Origin: Epiperipatus broadwayi
Taxonomy: Eukaryota > Onychophora > Udeonychophora > Euonychophora > Peripatidae
Reading direction: 5' to 3'
NCBI GenBank assembly: GCA_028023455.1
Contig: JAQFVV010006203.1
Location: 12,254,348-12,318,347 of the forward strand
DNA: 64,000 nucleotides
Below are positions 60,600 through 64,000 of this stretch, piece after piece. The notes under the pieces are model-generated. The model did no database searches and was not told the origin of the DNA. It saw nothing but the letters and a program-made list of their open reading frames with translations. Numbering within the stretch: position 1 is the stretch's first letter; each line of letters starts with the position of its first letter. The position numbers and the translations under genes were made by a program.

Positions 60600-61450
60600 A
60601 AATTAGAACAATCTTAGCCCTTGCTTTTAATTACAAGTAACCGCTCTTTTGTGATAAAAAAAAATTACTATTGACACACACACATATATAAAATTTATTT
60701 CAAAATGTTTCCACTTGTGTATAAAATTTGAAATCAATCTCAGTCATTGTTTTCAATCATAATTGAATGCCCTTTTGTGACAAACAAAAAATATTTACCA
60801 TCAACACGCGTATATATGTATAAAACATTAAAAAAAAAAGATTTTTTCTATTTAGCTATTGCTTTTAATTATAATTTAAAATCTATTCTCAACACGCATA
60901 TATACATAAACACTTCAAAATTATTCTCTTTCTATTTAACCATTGTTTTTAATTACACTTGAAAATTCATTATCGATATGCGTATACACAACTTAAAATC
61001 TATTCTCGACATGTATATATGTATAAAATATTTTTTAAAAAAAAGATTCCCTTCTTATTTAGCTCCGGCTTTTAATTACAATTTAAAATCTCTTCTCGAC
61101 ATGCGTATATATATAAATATGTCAAAATATTCCCTTCCTATTTAGCTACGCTTTTAATTACAATTGAAAAAAAAGTTATTATCAATATGCACATATAAAA
61201 TAATCTAAAAAAAATCTTTCATGCTATCTATCGATTTATGTTTAGTAATCTTTTTATAAATCTTATAATCAAAACCAAAACTTTCTTTTCAATCGCATAT
61301 ATATAATTGACAAAATGCGAAATTAATTGAAGCAGTATTACTGATTTTAACATTTGCATTTAGAAATCTTTTTACGAATTCCATAATCTAAACGAAATTT
61401 TACTTTTTCACTCACATATATATAAAATTGATAAAATGTGAAATTAATTG
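60600..61450 (-). repeat. Element 3 leader tandem array
   Basis: About eight degenerate units of roughly 80-120 bases, each with a gcttttaattacaattt-like block, a ctattctcgacatgcgtata-like block and a (ta)n, near 60620, 60737, 60857, 60938, 60990, 61067, 61148, 61280 and 61390. The units differ strongly, so the array is old or tolerates change. It lies between the 5' LTR and the ORF, where packaging and dimerisation signals usually sit. Confidence 0.7.
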
Positions 61451-61992
61451 CCACTGCCTGTAAATAATAACCAATCAAAAAATCAAAAAATACAAAAAAA
61501 AATAATCAAACGCTTCTCTGAGACCAAATAAAATTTTCACTACCGATACGCATATTATAAATATATATAATTCTACATATATCATAAATATAAAATTAAT
61601 TCGACAAAATTTCCTTCATATTAAAATACTATTCAGAGTAGCGAAGAGATAACTGTATCTCACGCTCAAGTGTCTACACGCAGATAGAGAAAAACTATAT
61701 ATATATAAAATTGAACTTTCAACATAAATCTATATGATTTGTGCGTTCGTATCCGTGAAAAAATTTACATATCTATCTCTTTATTTTCTCCCTCTTCCCT
61801 CAACACGCATTTAGTTCAGGGCGTGGAGAAAATTAACGAAACTCTACATTTGGCATTCATACTCGGAAAAATTAATTACATATATATAATAAGTGATATG
61901 GAAACACACCTATGTTAACATCCCCACTCAGGTATGCAGGTTTATATTCGAAAGCCTCAGTTGGTGCGACATTCCTGGAAAAAAAAATACTA

Positions 61993-64000
61993 TGTAACAG
62001 TCATATTTGAACATTCATACAACAAAATCCAGAGTTTTGGTAAATTATACCAAGGCTGATCTAGATGTGGGTTTGAGACCAAATCCGACCGCACCTCAGC
62101 TCCTTCACCAACCCTCCCTGGTCACACTCATAATCTCTTAAGAGACTCGAGGATAATTAACTAAATGCTTTATAGCGTAACCAAACACACTCACACAACT
62201 TATGGCTGATTATCCAATGTATATATTAATAATTATGGATGGTGATTTAATATAAATAAAGTGAATAATACTACAGACTTTAATATGTTTTAAAATTATT
62301 TAATACTGACAAATTACAAACAATAACAATTAAATATACTGCATCTTCCACTCGCAGGTGGGATGGTGAAAATATGAATTACACGCTCTGTAATCAATTG
62401 TACTTAACGATCATCATTTATTATATCGTTTATATATTAAAATTATTTTCATGTCTACACTGATGCCTAAATTATGCGCTGTCATTCCTACTAGTATGTT
62501 AAGGGTTAAATTTTAAGAAAGTGGCAACTTTATACAATGTGTACTTAAATTTATTATTACATGATGAGCAGTCAATGTGCTCTTTATGTAGATATTATTA
62601 GACAAACTAGATCGGAGGTTCAGATCAATGCCGAACAATTAATATAACAGCAGATGAACTGGCGTTTTGTAGCATAGCTTCTGAGGCTATGGTGCTATGC
62701 AAATTACAGAGATGCGGCTTGAATGTGCCTTTACTCATGAGATTCAGTAACGTTTACTCGGTTCTCAGATACCGGTCACTTGCTATATGTGAACATTTAG
62801 TTCGGATGATCGAACAGCCTTAATATACGATGCTGGATTCCAGTGTTCCAGTTCTGAAGGAGGTAATGGGAATGACCCTTAAAATCATTATCCCATTCAA
62901 GAGAGCGGGCTGTCCGAACTAGGGATGATCAGATAGTCCTTAAAACCTAATCTTATCTTAATAATTATATGATAGCAAGGCGGAATGCACCCCAGTGCTT
63001 TGTAAAAACTCATTCCCAATGCTTTCTAAATATTAATTATAACAACTAGTAAAGTGCAAAATCTATAGTTTCTTCTGCAAAACTACCCTATGCCAGTTAG
63101 TTAAATAAACACTGAAATTGTGCTAAAGAGGACTTTATTCAAATGATCTAGTTTATTAATTAACTACATATTCTATGAAAATACATTAATGGGGTCTAAA
63201 GCATATCTGGGACTTAAACTTGGCTAAGTACTGAATATGCCTTAAATTATCACTCTCTCATATTTAACTAAATATACCTTTTAATAAGCAACATATATGC
63301 AATATTGAGCTAAACATAGCAGCTCAATTAATAGATCAATAGGTTTCAGACCAGAGATCTATAAATATGCCAAACAGCATACATTAATTTACTTGAAAAC
63401 AAAAACGTCTATTTATGTTTATAATAATTAATAATCTCTGCTCCGAAGGCATAGAATAAATCAATAAATGCATTTTAACAATATATATATATATATATAT
63501 ATATATGCAAAAGTATAGACGTAAATAGAGAAAAAAAATAAGGCAATAATAGTCTTTATAAGTTGAATTTAAAAAGATTTAAGAATTTGAGATCAGGCAA
63601 GAGTTACATTTTAACTTTTAAAGTATTTTAAAATTTACAGATTGAAATACCTTTATTTAATACTGTTTAAGTAATTTAAAAGAGAATACACTTATTTAAC
63701 ATAGTTGAATTACTTTGCGAGATTTGAGTTTAAGAGTTTGTGCACATTATTTATATTATATATCTAGCTTTAGGAAAGATTTAGAAAATTGCAATAGTTT
63801 TAGATTTAGCTTGGTTGAGAAGTTGTTACTGGTTATTTACTTTGAAGGCTTGCAGCTTGACAGTATGAAACACACATGCATGGCTGATTTATCTGAGCTG
63901 GTTCATCTATCGGCTATTCTTTCAGGTAAGCTGTGGTTTTTGGGTCTTCGGTCTCCATAAATGATTCTAGCTGTCATGGAGGCAGCAATAGCATTTTTCT
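61993..64000 (-). repeat. Element 3 5' LTR, cut by the window end
   Basis: It matches 54588-56643 throughout with scattered differences; about 130 bases of its outer end lie beyond the window. No convincing primer-binding site was found in the plus-strand sequence just before it (61920-61992). Confidence 0.82.

Larger units (their letters stand above)
54588..64000 (-). mobile_element. Non-autonomous LTR element, element 3 (runs off window)
   Basis: Direct repeats 54588-56773 and 61993-64000+ start TGTAACAGTC in plus orientation (GTTACA end on the minus strand) and stay alignable to the window edge. A pyrimidine run after the left copy, cgccctcccccctctta, is a polypurine tract on the minus strand, so transcription runs right to left. 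The 5.2 kb interior has one broken Gag-like ORF and no RT, RNase H or integrase. It would need the enzymes of another element. The size and structure fit the LARD class. Confidence 0.8.

Overview
The window looks like repeat-dominated, strongly AT-rich DNA of an invertebrate animal nuclear genome. The evidence is a spliced cytochrome P450 first exon, APE-type LINE remains, a ZBED/hAT transposase relic, tRNA-derived SINEs, Ty3/gypsy retrotransposons and many (TA)n microsatellites. There is no operon-like packing, rRNA, CRISPR array or bacterial gene. I could not assign a species. Nearly all recognisable protein-coding sequence belongs to mobile elements, and nearly all of it is broken by stops and frameshifts. 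The one convincing host gene piece is the P450 exon at 21357-21708; a second possible host exon lies at 20088-20209. Layout: (1) 1-13200: a minus-strand LINE split into its RT part (1-794) and its endonuclease part (about 12500-13150) by a complete but decayed plus-strand Ty3/gypsy element (element 1, 795-12492, LTRs of 2.8 kb). (2) 13700-17300: a foldback arm, a SINE, and an extreme A/C-only then G-rich low-complexity tract that may be an assembly artefact. (3) 18270-19830: a minus-strand gypsy integrase relic joined to a LINE endonuclease relic. (4) 20000-22000: candidate exon, an 84-bp palindrome and the P450 exon. (5) 21870-23480: three foldback (MITE-like) elements in what is probably the first P450 intron. 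(6) 27146-29037: a short direct-repeat pair resembling a TRIM. (7) 29590-39808: minus-strand Ty3/gypsy element 2, the youngest-looking, with LTRs of 1.8 kb, a tRNA-Pro-like primer site and all pol domains recognisable. (8) 39970-49700: two old direct-repeat pairs that look like decayed LTRs, and two long foldback elements. (9) 51240-54515: a second SINE and a hAT pseudogene. (10) 54588 to the window end: element 3, a minus-strand LTR element whose 5.2 kb interior holds only a broken charged Gag-like ORF and no pol. The elements relate to each other mainly by nesting and by shared signals. Elements 1 and 2 sit in (TA)n tracts, with flanks compatible with a 4- or 6-bp ATAT(AT) duplication. The LTRs of elements 1, 2 and 3 end in GTTACA or a one-base variant. 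In elements 1 and 3 the untranslated leader carries degenerate tandem repeats. All identifications come from reading the sequence by eye. Percent divergences are visual impressions, and clade assignments are deliberately broad.
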